A DNA stretch of 27,812 nucleotides from an uncultured Muribaculaceae bacterium (GCA_910584185.1 CAJTYC010000025.1:1-27812); one strand, 5' to 3'; counted from the first letter of the stretch, positions 8,608 through 16,943 are shown. Translations and numbers: made by a program. Notes: generated by a model from the sequence alone, not told the origin.

Positions 8608-8623
8608 GTATGCTTAAGCATAC
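8608..8623. repeat. 16-nt perfect palindrome between the receptor and lipoprotein genes
   Basis: GTATGCTTAAGCATAC is fully self-complementary and lies 26 nt after the receptor's stop codon. With no loop it makes a poor hairpin and suits a dimeric-protein binding site better. The T-rich stretch before the lipoprotein start (8679-8685) is too far away to make it a terminator. Confidence 0.4.
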
Positions 8624-8686
8624 GGTTTCGGCATAAGCTTGACAGTAAGCTCACCTTTTAAAATCAAATTTAATAAACTTTTTTTA

Positions 8687-9616
8687 ATGAGAAAATTTTT
8701 TAAACTGTCGCTTGCTGCGGCTATTCTTTTGCCGTTGGCATCGTGTAACGACGATTCAAACAAGAATTCTTATACAACTGGAGTTGCCATCTCCGCTTAC
8801 AACCTTGTGACGGCGGTCGATGACGCTTCTGTTAAACCTGCTGTCGGCCTGAGCGGTTACAATGTGACTTTAAAGCATGAAGACCAGAAGAATTCAGTGC
8901 AGATTAAGTCGGGCAATGTAGTTCTTCCGGATGGGGGCAGCATATCTTTCACCACCAAGCCGATGGCTGTAAATGTAAGCACCGTAGCCGTAGATGACGA
9001 AAATCGCGCGTTGATTAAGTTCACGAGCGAAAATCCCTCTGAAAGTGGTGCGGAGGTGTCGCAGCTCAATGGCATGATTACGCAGAGTGGCTATTACCCC
9101 GGAAGTGCGGAAGTGAAGGGGTATGATTTGTTGTTCCCGAGTTCAACCAAACATTATTCCATTCTCGACTATGTTCTGAATGAAAAGTGGCGTGTCCGCA
9201 CTTTCTGGCGCGATGTGACTTTCATGGGTTCAACCATTACAACCGGTTCCAAGATGCCCGGTCCTTATACAAATAACAAGTTCCGTTATCGCATATACAT
9301 GAAGACCACCAATGGAGCTTTGACCGGCAAGGCTGATGTGATTTTCTACAATGCCAAATTTGCAGAGAAGGTTCCCGAAATGACGATAGTGATTCGCGAC
9401 CTTGACGTTAAGTTCAGTAACTCCGGTTATACAGTCAGCGGTACTGACATAATACCCGATATGGTGAGCGATGGCGGTGAATTGACTCCAACCCCTCCGT
9501 TTATCTTCAACAATTTCACCTTTACAGTAGTCGGCGACCTCACTCAGGCAACTGCCTCTTATGAGGTGGCAGGTAAGTACAATGGACAATTCCAGGGGAG
9601 TAGCATTGTGAAATGA
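8687..9616 (+). CDS. Surface-type lipoprotein of unknown function
   Basis: This 309-residue lipoprotein has the signal peptide MRKFFKLSLAAAILLPLASC, with lipobox LASC and C20 as the lipidated residue. The next residues, NDDS, carry the acidic pair typical of the Bacteroidetes lipoprotein export signal, so display on the cell surface is plausible. I chose the ATG at 8687 over an upstream in-frame start at 8639 because it places the lipobox correctly. The mature part is beta-rich with two visible halves, about 30-165 (YNVTLKHEDQ, ISFTTKPMAV) and 165-309 (KFRYRIYMKT, MTIVIRDLDVKF, FTFTVVGDL). I do not recognise the family. It sits directly after the TonB receptor on the same strand and before a strong terminator, so it could be the receptor's accessory lipoprotein, in the manner of HmuY-like partners. 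That link rests on position only. Confidence 0.82.
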   Translation: MRKFFKLSLAAAILLPLASCNDDSNKNSYTTGVAISAYNLVTAVDDASVKPAVGLSGYNVTLKHEDQKNSVQIKSGNVVLPDGGSISFTTKPMAVNVSTVAVDDENRALIKFTSENPSESGAEVSQLNGMITQSGYYPGSAEVKGYDLLFPSSTKHYSILDYVLNEKWRVRTFWRDVTFMGSTITTGSKMPGPYTNNKFRYRIYMKTTNGALTGKADVIFYNAKFAEKVPEMTIVIRDLDVKFSNSGYTVSGTDIIPDMVSDGGELTPTPPFIFNNFTFTVVGDLTQATASYEVAGKYNGQFQGSSIVK

Positions 9617-9666
9617 TTTTGGTTGACTCACAGTGTTTGGAATGACAATAGTTTGACAAATTAAAA

Positions 9667-9678
9667 GCACTTCGGTGC
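9667..9678 (+). other. UUCG tetraloop mini-hairpin
   Basis: GCAC (9667-9670), the loop TTCG (9671-9674) and GTGC (9675-9678) form a short hairpin with the very stable UUCG loop. It lies just upstream of the terminator at 9684-9720, so the 3' end of the lipoprotein mRNA would carry two tandem stems. Confidence 0.45.
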
Positions 9679-9683
9679 ATATC

Positions 9684-9720
9684 ATGGGCAGATTCATAAA
9701 AGAGTCTGCCCATTTTTTTT
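9684..9720 (+). terminator. Intrinsic terminator after the lipoprotein gene
   Basis: A 12-bp stem with one G-U pair (9684-9695 with 9702-9713) closes a 6-nt loop (ATAAAA) and is followed by a run of eight Ts (9713-9720). It isolates the receptor-lipoprotein unit from the nuo promoter that starts about 58 nt later. Confidence 0.88.
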
Positions 9721-9777
9721 ACTTGCACAAAAATATGCAGAAGTGTGCAAAAACAGTGAAAAATAGGATGCAATTAA

Positions 9778-9809
9778 TTTGTTAGTTAGCCAAAAAATGT
9801 CTAATTTTG
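9778..9809 (+). promoter_or_regulatory. Main promoter of the nuo-atp-nuo gene block
   Basis: TTTG (9778-9781), a 20-nt spacer and TAATTTTG (9802-9809) match the Bacteroidetes consensus. The expected start is near 9815. A small stem (GGTGT 9816-9820 with ACACC 9831-9835) would sit at the very 5' end of the transcript and might protect it. The leader before nuoA is about 66 nt and lacks a strong Shine-Dalgarno sequence, as is common in Bacteroidales. No comparable promoter was found before atpD or nuoI. Confidence 0.75.
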
Positions 9810-9881
9810 CAAGTAGGTGTTGGCACACGGACACCCTAATCTTGGTTGAAATTGAATTAACTGTTTTAACATCAATACTAT

Positions 9882-10253
9882 ATGAATTTGTTGTGCGAGA
9901 TAAGCAACGCTGAGCTTTCGATCACGGCCACCCTCACGGGTATCGGCCTCGTGTTCGCGGCACTGCTTATCGCCAAGTTGATTTCGCCGAAATCCTATTC
10001 GGTGAAGAAAGCCGAGCCTTACGAGTGCGGCATCCCCACGCGCGGTGCCTCAATGATTCAGTTCAAGGCCGGCTATTATATTTTCGCCATCCTGTTCCTC
10101 CTTTTCGACGTGGAGGTGGTGTTCCTTTATCCTTGGGCCACGGTGATGCGGTCGCTCGGACCTTCCGGAATGCTTTGCATAGGCATCTTTTTGTTTGTAT
10201 TAATCATGGGCCTGGCGTATGCCTGGCGTAAAGGAGCGCTCAAATGGGAATAA
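9882..10253 (+). CDS. nuoA: Complex I membrane subunit NuoA
   Basis: This 123-residue membrane subunit of NADH:quinone-type oxidoreductase is the ND3 homologue. It has three hydrophobic segments (about 13-35, 64-86 and 95-115). The conserved loop motif EPYECG lies at 45-50, which places a cysteine at the loop that moves near the quinone site in complex I. The signature FDVEVVFLYPW lies at 75-85, with the membrane acidic residues D76 and E78. Length is normal. It is the first gene after the consensus promoter and overlaps nuoB by 10 nt, so the two are translationally coupled. Confidence 0.96.
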   Translation: MNLLCEISNAELSITATLTGIGLVFAALLIAKLISPKSYSVKKAEPYECGIPTRGASMIQFKAGYYIFAILFLLFDVEVVFLYPWATVMRSLGPSGMLCIGIFLFVLIMGLAYAWRKGALKWE

Positions 10254-10864
10254 AAGAAGGCAAGATTAAGAGCATGTCGCGTGAGGACTTCAAGAACAAT
10301 GAGTATATCGACAAGCTCGTAGAGGAACTCAACGCTACCGGCGCCAACGTGATGGTTGGCAAATTTGACGAATTAATTAATTGGGGTGTCTCCAACTCGC
10401 TCTGGCCGCTCTGCTTCGGCACGAGCTGCTGCGCTATCGAGTTCATGAGCCTCGGTGCCGCGCGTTACGATATGGCACGCTTCGGCTTCGAGGTGGCCCG
10501 CAACTCTCCGCGTCAGGCTGACTATGTGATGGTGCAGGGCACCATCGTGCACCGCATGGCCCCGGTGATGCGCCGTCTATACGAACAGCTCGCTGAGCCT
10601 AAATATGTGATCGCTTGTGGCGGTTGCGCTGTGTCGGGTGGCCCGTTCAAAAATTCGTATTGCGTGGTGCCGGGTGTCAACCAAATACTTCCGGTCGATG
10701 TCTACATCCCGGGTTGCCCTCCGCGTCCGGAGGCTATGTTCTACGGACTGATGCAGCTCCAGCGCAAGATTAAGGTGCAGAAGTTCTTCGGCGGTGTTAA
10801 CCGCAAGGAGAAAATAGAGGAGTTCTTCGCAGAGCATCCTGAGGAGAGAGGCCAAATCGGCTGA
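10244..10864 (+). CDS. nuoB: Complex I subunit NuoB (carries cluster N2)
   Basis: This 206-residue subunit binds the terminal [4Fe-4S] cluster N2, which hands electrons to quinone. The four cluster cysteines are present: the adjacent pair C62-C63 (GTSCCAIEF), C128 (CGGC) and C158 (PGCPPRPEA). The motif ARYDMARFGFE (73-83) is intact. The start at 10244 lies inside the end of nuoA (ATGGGAATAA overlap) and gives an N-terminus like those I recall from other Bacteroidales NuoB; M11 at 10274 is a possible alternative. A 56-nt gap with a weak inverted repeat over the stop codon (10855-10862 with 10885-10892) precedes nuoCD. Confidence 0.96.
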   Translation: MGIKEGKIKSMSREDFKNNEYIDKLVEELNATGANVMVGKFDELINWGVSNSLWPLCFGTSCCAIEFMSLGAARYDMARFGFEVARNSPRQADYVMVQGTIVHRMAPVMRRLYEQLAEPKYVIACGGCAVSGGPFKNSYCVVPGVNQILPVDVYIPGCPPRPEAMFYGLMQLQRKIKVQKFFGGVNRKEKIEEFFAEHPEERGQIG

Positions 10865-10920
10865 CACGGTCTTGGCTCCGAGTGAGCCGATTCCAAATCA
10901 TCATCTTACAACTTTCAAAA

Positions 10921-12549
10921 ATGAGCGATTTAAAAGATAAAATCCTTAAGATATATCCGGCAGCGCAGTTTGAGGACGGTCAGGATCTTCTCTTCACAGT
11001 GGAGGAGAAGGATTGGCTCAAGGTGGCTACTGCTCTCAAGAATGACCTCGGCTTCGATGTGCTCTCAGCCGTGGTCGGCATGGACTGGAAAGAGAATAGG
11101 GGAGTGGTTTATTACCTCACCGCTACTGCCCGCAATTGGGAAATGGTGTCGGTGAAGGTGCTCGCAGCCAAGAGCGGTGATGACGAGTACATTCATTCGG
11201 TAACTTCTCTATGGAAAGTCGCAAACTTCCAGGAACGTGAGGTTTATGACATGTTCGGCATAAAGTTTGTCGGTCACCCCGACATGCGCCGTTTCTTCCT
11301 TCGCAACGACTGGGTGGGTCACCCCTTGCGTAAGGACTATGATGCCAATCCGGCCCTCAACCCAATTCGTCTTGAGGAGGAAACCAACGAGGACGATACT
11401 CGCACCTATGAGGTCGATGCCGACGGTAAGCTCGTGGAGAACCCGGGCAAGGTGTTCGAGAAAAATGAATATGTGGTCAATATCGGCCCCCAGCACCCCT
11501 CAACTCATGGTGTGATGCGCTTCCGCGCTTCTATCGACGGCGAGACTGTCAAGAAGGTCGATGTGGTGTCGGGTTATATACACCGTGGTATCGAGAAACT
11601 TAGCGAAGGTCTCGGTTATCCGCAGCTGCTTCATTTCACCGACCGTATGGACTATATGTCGGCTCACCAGAACCGCCATTGTCTCTGCATGTGTATCGAG
11701 AAGGCTCTCGGCATCGAAGTGCCGCGCCGCGCTCAGGTGATCCGCACCATGATGGATGAGCTGATGCGTATATCTTCACACTTGCTTTCGTTCGGCTGTA
11801 CTGCCATGGACCTTGGCGCCACTACGGCGTTCTTCTACGGTTTCCGTGAGCGTGAGCAGGTACTCGACATCTTCGAGAAGACTTGCGGTGCACGTATGTC
11901 AATGAATTATAACGTGATAGGTGGTGTGATAGCTGACCTGCATCCTGACTTCGTCAAGGATGTCAAGGCGTTGCTGAGCATTATGCCTGAACGTCTCAAG
12001 GAATATCACAAGGTGTTCTCGGGCAACCTTATCGCAAAGAACCGTCTCGTCGGCGTGGGCGTGCTCAAGAAGGAGGATGCCATAAATTATGCCATCACAG
12101 GCCCGAGCGGACGCGGTTCGAACTGGAGCTGCGACTGCCGCAAGAAGCATCCTTATGCAGTGTATGATGAAGTTCAGTTTGACGAGGTGCTCCTCGACGG
12201 CTGCGATTCTTACGCCCGCTATATGGTGCGCATGAAGGAGATAGAGCAGAGCTGCCGCATTCTCGAGCAATTAGTGGACCGCATACCCGAAGGTGACATC
12301 CGCGCTCAGGTGCCCAAGATTATCAAGCTCCCCGCCGGCCGCTGGTATCAGCAGGTGGAGGCGAGCCGTGGCACTTTCGGCGTTTACATCGAGTCGGTGG
12401 GTGAGAAGACACCCTTCCGCGTGCATTTCCAGAGCCCCTGCTTCAACCTTGTGGGCGTCATGGACCTCTGCTGCTCCGGTTATATGATAGCTGACCTCAT
12501 CACAATCGGCGCCGCGCTCGACTTCGTGATTCCCGACATCGACCGTTGA
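10921..12549 (+). CDS. nuoCD: Complex I fused subunit NuoC-NuoD
   Basis: This 542-residue fusion joins the 30-kDa (NuoC) and 49-kDa (NuoD) subunits of the peripheral arm. NuoC spans about 1-150, with its signature around FQEREVYDMFGI (103-114) and GHPLRKDY (133-140). An acidic linker (about 151-178) leads into NuoD, with GPQHPSTHGVMR (189-200) and HRGIEKL (221-227). H192/H196 in HPSTH and Y245 in MDYMSA correspond to the region that binds the quinone head group (Thermus Nqo4 His38 and Tyr87). The ATG at 10921 is preferred to an in-frame GTG at 10882, because it gives a normal NuoC start and a free upstream spacer. The NuoCD fusion is known from several groups, including E. coli and Bacteroidetes. 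The subunit lies on the cytoplasmic side. Confidence 0.95.
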   Translation: MSDLKDKILKIYPAAQFEDGQDLLFTVEEKDWLKVATALKNDLGFDVLSAVVGMDWKENRGVVYYLTATARNWEMVSVKVLAAKSGDDEYIHSVTSLWKVANFQEREVYDMFGIKFVGHPDMRRFFLRNDWVGHPLRKDYDANPALNPIRLEEETNEDDTRTYEVDADGKLVENPGKVFEKNEYVVNIGPQHPSTHGVMRFRASIDGETVKKVDVVSGYIHRGIEKLSEGLGYPQLLHFTDRMDYMSAHQNRHCLCMCIEKALGIEVPRRAQVIRTMMDELMRISSHLLSFGCTAMDLGATTAFFYGFREREQVLDIFEKTCGARMSMNYNVIGGVIADLHPDFVKDVKALLSIMPERLKEYHKVFSGNLIAKNRLVGVGVLKKEDAINYAITGPSGRGSNWSCDCRKKHPYAVYDEVQFDEVLLDGCDSYARYMVRMKEIEQSCRILEQLVDRIPEGDIRAQVPKIIKLPAGRWYQQVEASRGTFGVYIESVGEKTPFRVHFQSPCFNLVGVMDLCCSGYMIADLITIGAALDFVIPDIDR

Positions 12550-12616
12550 TGCCCCGATCATGCGATTTCATTATAAACAACAGTAATACATCATCAGAAA
12601 CTAACTTATTACAACA

Positions 12617-13699
12617 ATGTTTGATTTCGGAACATGGACATCAGCTTTCAACGATTGGCTGCTTGGACTCGTGGGTAACACGGAGTGGCTCGCTGTCCTG
12701 ATTGAATGCGTCATCATAGGCGTGCTGATCCTGCTCACATATACAGTTCTGGCTCTCTTCTATATCCTCTATGAGCGTAAGCTCTGCGCTTGGTTCCAGT
12801 GCCGCCTCGGCCCTATGCGCGTGGGTAAATGGGGTTTGCTCCAGGTTTTTGCCGACATGTTCAAGATCCTTATAAAGGAGCTTATCTGTCTTAAGGGCAC
12901 CGACCGTTTCCTCTTCAAGCTCGCCCCTTATATCATCATTACATCTTCGGTGGTGATGTTTGCTTCCCTGCCTTGGGGTAACGGACTTCTGATAATCGAC
13001 TGGAATATCGGCATTTTCTTCATTCTCGCCGTATCTTCGGTGGGTGTACTCGGTATTCTGCTCGCCGGCTGGTCGTCCAACAACAAGTATACTCTCATCG
13101 GTGCAATGCGAAGCGGCGCACAGATGATCAGTTATGAAATATCTCTCGGTCTGTCGCTGATGACCATTGTGATTCTCTCGGGCACTATGAGTGTATCTGA
13201 GCTGGTGGCGCAGCAGCAGGATGCCTGGTTCATATTCAAGGGTCATATCCCGGCTATCATCGCGTTCATCATCTATGTGATTACCGCCACTGCCGAGACC
13301 AACCGTGGCCCGTTTGACCTTCCTGAGGCCGAGCATGAGCTTACCGCCGGTTATCACACTGAGTATTCGGGTATCCATTTCGGCTTCTTCTATCTCGCTG
13401 AGTACCTTAACCTCTTCATCGTGTCGGGTATCGCCTCGCTGATGTTCCTCGGAGGCTGGATGCCTCTGCACATTCCCGGTTGGGAGGGTTTCAATGAGGT
13501 GATGAACTGGATTCCCTCTATTGTGTGGTTCCTGCTCAAGGCATTCTTTGTGTCGTTTGTGATTATCTGGTTCAAGTGGACGTTCCCCCGTGTGCGTATC
13601 GACCAGATGCTCTCGTTCGAGTGGAAGTATCTTATGCCTTTCTCTTTGGCCAACCTCGTGCTTATGACTCTGTTCGTGGCTTACGGATGGCATTTCTAA
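12617..13699 (+). CDS. nuoH: Complex I membrane subunit NuoH
   Basis: This 360-residue ND1 homologue forms the membrane side of the quinone channel and links the peripheral arm to the pumps. It has about eight hydrophobic segments. The conserved cytoplasmic loops are present: ERKLCAWFQCRLGP (53-66), and the acidic loop ETNRGPFDLPEAEHEL (227-242) followed by YHTEYSG (246-252), which forms part of the quinone-linked charged chain. Length is slightly above the bacterial norm. In the usual nuo order the next gene is nuoI; here a 79-nt gap leads into atpD instead. Confidence 0.96.
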   Translation: MFDFGTWTSAFNDWLLGLVGNTEWLAVLIECVIIGVLILLTYTVLALFYILYERKLCAWFQCRLGPMRVGKWGLLQVFADMFKILIKELICLKGTDRFLFKLAPYIIITSSVVMFASLPWGNGLLIIDWNIGIFFILAVSSVGVLGILLAGWSSNNKYTLIGAMRSGAQMISYEISLGLSLMTIVILSGTMSVSELVAQQQDAWFIFKGHIPAIIAFIIYVITATAETNRGPFDLPEAEHELTAGYHTEYSGIHFGFFYLAEYLNLFIVSGIASLMFLGGWMPLHIPGWEGFNEVMNWIPSIVWFLLKAFFVSFVIIWFKWTFPRVRIDQMLSFEWKYLMPFSLANLVLMTLFVAYGWHF

Positions 13700-13730
13700 T
13701 ATCGTAAATGAAAAATTAATTATAAATATG

Positions 13731-13756
13731 GTGGGTAGCGCGAGTTTGCTACTCAC
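13731..13756. repeat. Imperfect hairpin between nuoH and atpD
   Basis: GTGGGTAGC (13731-13739) can pair with GCTACTCAC (13748-13756) with one G-U pair and an 8-nt loop. It is followed by tandem ACTCACTA repeats, not a T run, so it is a weak candidate for a terminator. It marks the left nuo/atp junction. Confidence 0.4.
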
Positions 13757-13778
13757 TACTCACTAATACTAAGTTGAC

Positions 13779-15281
13779 ATGAGCGAAATTTTTGGCACGG
13801 TGACTCAGGTGATTGGTCCGGTGATCGACGTCTCTTTCGAGGGTGGCAAAGACAATATCCCTCCCATCTACTCGGCTCTCAAGGTGGAGCGCGACAACGG
13901 TGAGGAGCTGATCCTCGAAGTCGAACAGCACATCGGCGAGGATATAGTTCGTTGCGTGGCCATGGAGAGTACCGACGGTGTGCGCCGTGGTATAAAGGTG
14001 CGCAATCTCGGACACCCCATTTCTGTTCCCACCGGCAATCAGGTGAAGGGACGCCTTCTCAATGTGGTGGGCGATGCGATTGACCTGCTCGGTGACCTCA
14101 AGCGTGAGGACCTCCGCGCCATACATCAGCCTGCTCCAGGTTTCGAGGAACTCGCTATATCGCAAGAGGTCCTCTTCACCGGTATCAAGGTGATTGACTT
14201 GCTTGAACCCTATTCGAAGGGTGGTAAGATCGGTTTGTTCGGTGGTGCCGGCGTGGGTAAGACCGTGCTCATCATGGAGCTCATCAACAATATCGCCAAG
14301 GGTCACAACGGTTATTCGGTTTTCACCGGTGTGGGTGAACGTACCCGTGAAGGTAACGACCTCCTGCGTGAGATGATCGAGAGCGGCGTTATCAAGTATG
14401 GCAAGAAGTTTGAGGAAGGCATGGAGAAAGGGGAGTGGAATCTCGCTGACGTGGATCAGGAGGAACTCTCCAAGTCGCAGTCTACCCTCGTCTTCGGCCA
14501 GATGAATGAGCCGCCGGGTGCGCGTCTCCGTGTTGCCCTTACCGGTCTTACGATGGCGGAGCAGTTCCGCGACCATGATGGCGGTGGTAAGGAGATTCTT
14601 CTCTTTATCGACAACATTTTCCGTTTCACTCAGGCAGGTTCTGAGGTGTCGGCTCTTCTTGGCCGTATGCCTTCGGCTGTGGGTTATCAGCCTACACTCG
14701 CATCGGAGATGGGTGCACTGCAGGAGCGAATCACCTCTACCAAGAATGGCTCTATCACCTCGGTGCAGGCTATCTATGTGCCGGCCGATGACCTTACCGA
14801 CCCGGCTCCGGCCACTACGTTCTCCTTCTTGGACGCTACAACGGTGTTGTCGCGTAAGATTTCTGAGCTTGGTATCTATCCAGCCGTTGACCCGCTCGAG
14901 TCTACATCGCGTATCCTCGACCCCAATATCGTGGGTGAGGAGCATTACAACATAGCTCAGTCGGTGAAACAGCTCCTTCAGAAGTATAATGAGCTTCAGG
15001 ATATCATCGCGATCCTCGGTGTGGATGAACTCTCCGATGAGGACAAGCAGGTTGTGGCTCGCGCACGTCGTGCACAGCGTTACCTGTCGCAGCCGTTCCA
15101 CGTGGCTGAGCAGTTCACCGGTCTCCCCGGTGTGATGGTGCCCCTGGCCGAGACTATCCGCGGTTTCAAGATGATTCTCAGCGGCGAGCTCGACCATCTG
15201 CCTGAACAGGCATTCCTCAATGTCGGTACTATCGACGAGGCTATCGCTAAGGGTGAAGAAATGCTCAAGAATGTGAAGTGA
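13779..15281 (+). CDS. atpD: ATP synthase F1 subunit beta
   Basis: This 500-residue catalytic subunit of F1 makes ATP from ADP and phosphate. The P-loop GGAGVGKT is at 155-162, the catalytic GER glutamate is E187, Walker B LLFIDNI is at 274-280, and the torque loop reads DELSDED (416-422), a variant of DELSEED. The chain is about 35-40 residues longer than the E. coli protein. Most of the extra length is an insertion between ESGVI (201-205) and LVFGQMNEPPG (237-247), rich in Lys and Glu, which I associate with Bacteroidetes beta subunits. It opens the ATP synthase set, and only 1 nt separates it from atpC. Confidence 0.98.
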   Translation: MSEIFGTVTQVIGPVIDVSFEGGKDNIPPIYSALKVERDNGEELILEVEQHIGEDIVRCVAMESTDGVRRGIKVRNLGHPISVPTGNQVKGRLLNVVGDAIDLLGDLKREDLRAIHQPAPGFEELAISQEVLFTGIKVIDLLEPYSKGGKIGLFGGAGVGKTVLIMELINNIAKGHNGYSVFTGVGERTREGNDLLREMIESGVIKYGKKFEEGMEKGEWNLADVDQEELSKSQSTLVFGQMNEPPGARLRVALTGLTMAEQFRDHDGGGKEILLFIDNIFRFTQAGSEVSALLGRMPSAVGYQPTLASEMGALQERITSTKNGSITSVQAIYVPADDLTDPAPATTFSFLDATTVLSRKISELGIYPAVDPLESTSRILDPNIVGEEHYNIAQSVKQLLQKYNELQDIIAILGVDELSDEDKQVVARARRAQRYLSQPFHVAEQFTGLPGVMVPLAETIRGFKMILSGELDHLPEQAFLNVGTIDEAIAKGEEMLKNVK

Positions 15282-15282
15282 T

Positions 15283-15519
15283 ATGACGCTCAAGATTATT
15301 TCGGCACACGATGTTTCGTTCAGCGGCGAGGTGACTTCGGTCACTATGCCCGGTGTCTTGGGCTCTTTCACTGTGCTTAAAAACCATGCCCCGCTGATTT
15401 CGGTGCTCGCGAAGGGTGTAATCAGATATACCTCCGGCGACGAACAGCAGCATGAGATCGAGATTGCCGGCGGGTTGGCCGATGTCAACGACAATGTAAT
15501 TTCGGTGTGTGTATATTGA
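15283..15519 (+). CDS. atpC: ATP synthase F1 subunit epsilon, short form
   Basis: The product is only 78 residues and consists of the N-terminal beta-sandwich domain (LKIISAHDVSFSGEVTSVTMPG, given here by its ends LKIISAHD and TMPG, then LGSFTVLKNHAPLIS and a YTSGD hairpin). The C-terminal helical hairpin found in 130-140-residue epsilon subunits is absent, and there is no sign of a frameshift or remnant. That domain acts as a brake on ATP hydrolysis in many bacteria, so this enzyme should lack epsilon-type inhibition. Short epsilons occur in Bacteroidetes and Chlorobi, so this looks like a lineage form and not damage. Confidence 0.93.
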   Translation: MTLKIISAHDVSFSGEVTSVTMPGVLGSFTVLKNHAPLISVLAKGVIRYTSGDEQQHEIEIAGGLADVNDNVISVCVY

Positions 15520-15554
15520 CATCCCGTATGCTCAATCATAAATTTAACAGTAAG

Positions 15555-16943
15555 ATGACGATGTCAAAACTACATATTGTTCCCTCCTTGCGTACGGCAA
15601 AAGCCGCACGCTTGTTGATGATTCTCCTGGTGCTCATCTGCACTGCCCACATCCCGGCTCACGCCGAGGAGCCTGGCAAGGAGAAGCAGCTGGATGTGAA
15701 GGAGCTGATTTTCGAGCATCTCGGTGATGGATATGGCTGGGAAGTTCCTTTCTCTCATGCTTACCGTATCCCTCTCCCTGTGATTGTAAGGGCTGAGGAT
15801 GCTTCATGGCATTGTTTCTCTTCCGCAGGTCTTACTCGCGTGGAGAAACATCATGATGCCGACGGTAAGTCTGTGGCTCATGCCGAGGCTGTAATCAAGA
15901 CTGTCGACAACGATGGCAAGCAGTATCAGTTTCTCATTGCCCACACAAGCAAGCATAAGGACAAGGTGGTGCAGATTTTCCCTCTCACTCCTCAGGATGA
16001 GAAGGAACTCGAGGCCAAGCTCGGTGCCGTTGCTGCTGACCAGAACTCCGGTATAGCCGCTCCTGTAGTTGACGGCTATGTATATTATGACGGTGAGTAT
16101 TGGCGTGAGTATCGCCCGTTAGACCTCTCGATTACAAAGAATGTCTGTGCTCTCTTCATTACTGTGATTCTGGTGCTTCTGATGGTATTCGGTCTTATCC
16201 GTTTCTATAAGAAGAATGGCATGAAGTCTCCGCGTAAGGGCATGGGCTTCTTCGAGATGCTCGTAGGTTTCGTATACTTTGACACCATCAAGGCTACGCT
16301 CGGCGACAAGACCCGCAAGTTCGCACCTTATCTGCTCACGGTGTTCTTCTTCATCCTCACGATGAACCTCGTAGGCCTGATAGTGATTTTCCCCGGCGGT
16401 GCAAACCTTACCGGCAATATCGCAGTGACTTTAGTGCTTGCCGTGTGTACGTTCATCATGACCAATCTCTTCGGTAACAAGCATTACTGGAAAGAGATAT
16501 TTTGGCCGGATGTGCCTATGTTCCTGAAGTTCCCGCTTCCCATTATGCAGCTCATTGAGGTGTTCGGTATCTTCACCAAGCCGGCTGCACTCTGCGTGCG
16601 TCTCTTCGCCAACATGATGGGTGGACACATGATTGTCATAACGCTAACCCTCCTTATCTTCATTCTCGGTGCGTTCGGTGCGGCTATAGCCGGCATGACA
16701 ACCGTTATCTCAGTGCTCTTCTCAATATTCATGCTTCTCATAGACGTGCTGGTGAGCTTCATTCAGGCTTATGTGTTCACGCTCCTCTCCGCTATATTCA
16801 TCGGCATGGCCAATGTGCATGAGGAGGAACATGAGGCTAAGGAAGACAAGGGCAACCCCGCTCTCGAAAGCAAGGATGAGCAGGAGATAGCAGCCCACAA
16901 GGCTCTGATTGAAAAAGAGGCTGCGGCCATCGACATTAAATAG
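15555..16943 (+). CDS. atpB: ATP synthase Fo subunit a with signal peptide and N-terminal extension
   Basis: This is the stator subunit that carries the ion half-channels, 462 residues from the start chosen here. It begins with a basic n-region and a signal peptide (hydrophobic core LLMILLVLICTAHIPA, probable cleavage after AHA). An extension of about 155 residues follows before the first membrane helix (about 196-217), and would lie outside the inner membrane. The a-subunit core follows, with the essential arginine R349 in KPAALCVRLFANMMGGH. The C-terminus is a charged tail rich in Glu and Lys. In-frame starts also exist at 15507 (GTG, overlapping atpC), 15528 and 15561; I prefer 15555, because it has an A-rich upstream stretch and a reasonable n-region. 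Signal-peptide-bearing, extended AtpB is known in Bacteroidetes. Confidence 0.93.
   Translation: MTMSKLHIVPSLRTAKAARLLMILLVLICTAHIPAHAEEPGKEKQLDVKELIFEHLGDGYGWEVPFSHAYRIPLPVIVRAEDASWHCFSSAGLTRVEKHHDADGKSVAHAEAVIKTVDNDGKQYQFLIAHTSKHKDKVVQIFPLTPQDEKELEAKLGAVAADQNSGIAAPVVDGYVYYDGEYWREYRPLDLSITKNVCALFITVILVLLMVFGLIRFYKKNGMKSPRKGMGFFEMLVGFVYFDTIKATLGDKTRKFAPYLLTVFFFILTMNLVGLIVIFPGGANLTGNIAVTLVLAVCTFIMTNLFGNKHYWKEIFWPDVPMFLKFPLPIMQLIEVFGIFTKPAALCVRLFANMMGGHMIVITLTLLIFILGAFGAAIAGMTTVISVLFSIFMLLIDVLVSFIQAYVFTLLSAIFIGMANVHEEEHEAKEDKGNPALESKDEQEIAAHKALIEKEAAAIDIK

Noticed and set aside
10882..10920. GTG start extending nuoCD by 13 residues
   Set aside because: The extension is not like NuoC and would overlap the spacer hairpin; the ATG at 10921 gives the normal start.
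12641..13756. A 371-codon minus-strand frame opposite nuoH
   Set aside because: It is antisense to a clear membrane subunit, its Glu/His-rich composition mirrors the sense codons, and it has no signature.
15283..15519. atpC as a truncated pseudogene
   Set aside because: The reading frame is intact, the beta-sandwich domain is complete, and short epsilons are known in this phylum.
13749..15539. A 596-codon open frame on the minus strand opposite atpD and atpC
   Set aside because: It runs antisense through the highly conserved atpD gene; its composition (very His-, Thr- and Leu-rich) is a by-product of the codon bias of the sense gene and it has no recognisable domain or promoter.
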